Below are positions 63,467 to 64,000 of a stretch of 64,000 bases of DNA, in pieces. The notes beneath the pieces are model-generated. The model made no database searches. It saw nothing but the letters and a program-made list of their open reading frames with translations, and was not told where the DNA came from. Position 1 is the first letter of the stretch; each line of letters opens with the position of its first letter. The translations under genes and the position numbers were made by a program. Origin of the DNA: Paenibacillus terricola (GTDB lineage: Bacteria; Bacillota; Bacilli; Paenibacillales; Paenibacillaceae); assembly GCF_014779765.1 (NCBI RefSeq), contig NZ_JACXZA010000002.1, positions 372,001-436,000 of the forward strand. Reading direction: 5' to 3'.

Positions 63467-64000
63467 TTGTTACGGAGAAAGACGCTTCCACAGCTTATAG
63501 AGGAATTGCGGGGAAATGAGAATATTATTAATTGGCATGAGATACAGCCGCAGGAATCAAAGACAAGGCCTATGCCAGGCAGCGTAGACCCGCGAATTAA
63601 AGCTGCCTTGGAGAAACGCGGCATAGCCGAATTATATACGCACCAGCACACAGCCTATGAAACGGTTCGTAAAGGGGAAAACATCGTCGCTGTGACTCCG
63701 ACAGCTTCGGGTAAGACATTATGTTATAACCTGCCTGTATTGCAGGCTATAGCGGAAGACGACGGCAGCCGGGCGCTTTATTTGTTTCCAACGAAGGCAC
63801 TGTCGCAAGACCAAAAAAGCGAACTTAACGAAATCATAAACGAAATGGGCATTGATATAAAAAGCTTCACGTATGACGGAGATACCGCCCCGGCCATACG
63901 GCAGATTGTACGGACCGTCGGGCATATCGTCATAACAAACCCGGATATGCTCCATTCGGCTATCTTGCCGCATCATACGAAATGGATAAGCTTATTCAGC
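63467..64000 (+). CDS. mrfA: DEAD/DEAH helicase MrfA (YprA), 3' end outside window
   Basis: The first 178 codons of a large superfamily 2 helicase very close to B. subtilis YprA/MrfA. Features are NWHEIQPQESKTRPMPGSVD, the Q-motif area YTHQHTAY, motif I TPTASGKTLCYNLPVLQ and VITNPDMLHSAILPHHTKW. MrfA acts with the exonuclease MrfB in repair of mitomycin C damage, independent of UvrA. TTG 63467 follows GAGGGG by 8 nt; GTG 63458 is in frame but overlaps that site. An SOS box lies 21 bp upstream. Confidence 0.93.
   Translation, partial: MLRRKTLPQLIEELRGNENIINWHEIQPQESKTRPMPGSVDPRIKAALEKRGIAELYTHQHTAYETVRKGENIVAVTPTASGKTLCYNLPVLQAIAEDDGSRALYLFPTKALSQDQKSELNEIINEMGIDIKSFTYDGDTAPAIRQIVRTVGHIVITNPDMLHSAILPHHTKWISLFS

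Overview
The window is a chromosomal segment of a spore-forming Firmicute, most likely Paenibacillus or a close relative. The evidence is spore genes (cotE, a SpoVK-type AAA ATPase, the Tlp small acid-soluble protein), Bacillus-type Shine-Dalgarno sequences (AGGAGG) with frequent GTG and TTG starts, intermediate GC, and gene order shared with Bacillus subtilis: cotE-mutS-mutL-miaA-hfq; spoVK-hflX-ynbB-glnR-glnA; lexA/yneA-ynzC. No rRNA, tRNA, prophage, transposase or CRISPR array was seen.

Layout. 1-3.4 kb: a cellobiose phosphorylase gene (cut by the left edge) behind its LacI-type regulator, with a perfect 20-bp operator between them. 3.6-12 kb: mostly single small genes (VOC protein, GIY-YIG protein, monooxygenase, kinase-like phosphotransferase, winged-helix protein, LURP-one protein, YyaL-like thioredoxin-fold protein, nucleotidyltransferase, DUF952), separated by clear hairpins. 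12-19.7 kb: a secreted GH18 enzyme with N-terminal repeats, hisC divergent from a MocR regulator that lacks its PLP lysine, a DUF4015 lipoprotein, a Nudix hydrolase and a decayed phosphatase gene. 19.8-23.8 kb: small conserved genes, a beta-carbonic anhydrase and an M32 carboxypeptidase. 23.9-31.5 kb: an unusual regulator (winged helix fused to a GyrB-type ATP-binding domain) divergent from an SsuABC-like ABC transporter, an aromatic-acid-exporter-type membrane protein and two CE1-like esterases.

31.7-44.7 kb: cotE, a predicted amidoligase, mutS, mutL, a RsmJ-like methyltransferase, miaA, hfq, PBP1A and a lipoprotein cyclophilin. mutS to hfq is tightly packed with ATGA and short overlaps. 45-52.4 kb: DUF402 and YdcF-like genes, then spoVK-hflX-ynbB-glnR-glnA. 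A GlnR-like box sits on a good sigma-A promoter in front of glnR. 52.5-54.5 kb: lexA divergent from a YneA-like cell-division inhibitor, with LexA boxes between them. 54.5-63.3 kb: aldo/keto reductase, membrane protein, HAD hydrolase, metH, RNase Z, tlp and a YfhP-like membrane hydrolase. 63.4 kb to the end: the 5' part of an MrfA (YprA)-type helicase with its own LexA-box match, which suggests SOS control of this repair enzyme.

Most interesting: the wHTH-GyrB fusion with an Ala at the catalytic Glu position; the LexA box on mrfA; a dispersed composite repeat (around 46.4-46.6 and 52.5-52.8 kb) carrying a perfect G-quadruplex motif that can also fold as a C/G hairpin; the lysine-less MocR; and the amidoligase between cotE and mutS.
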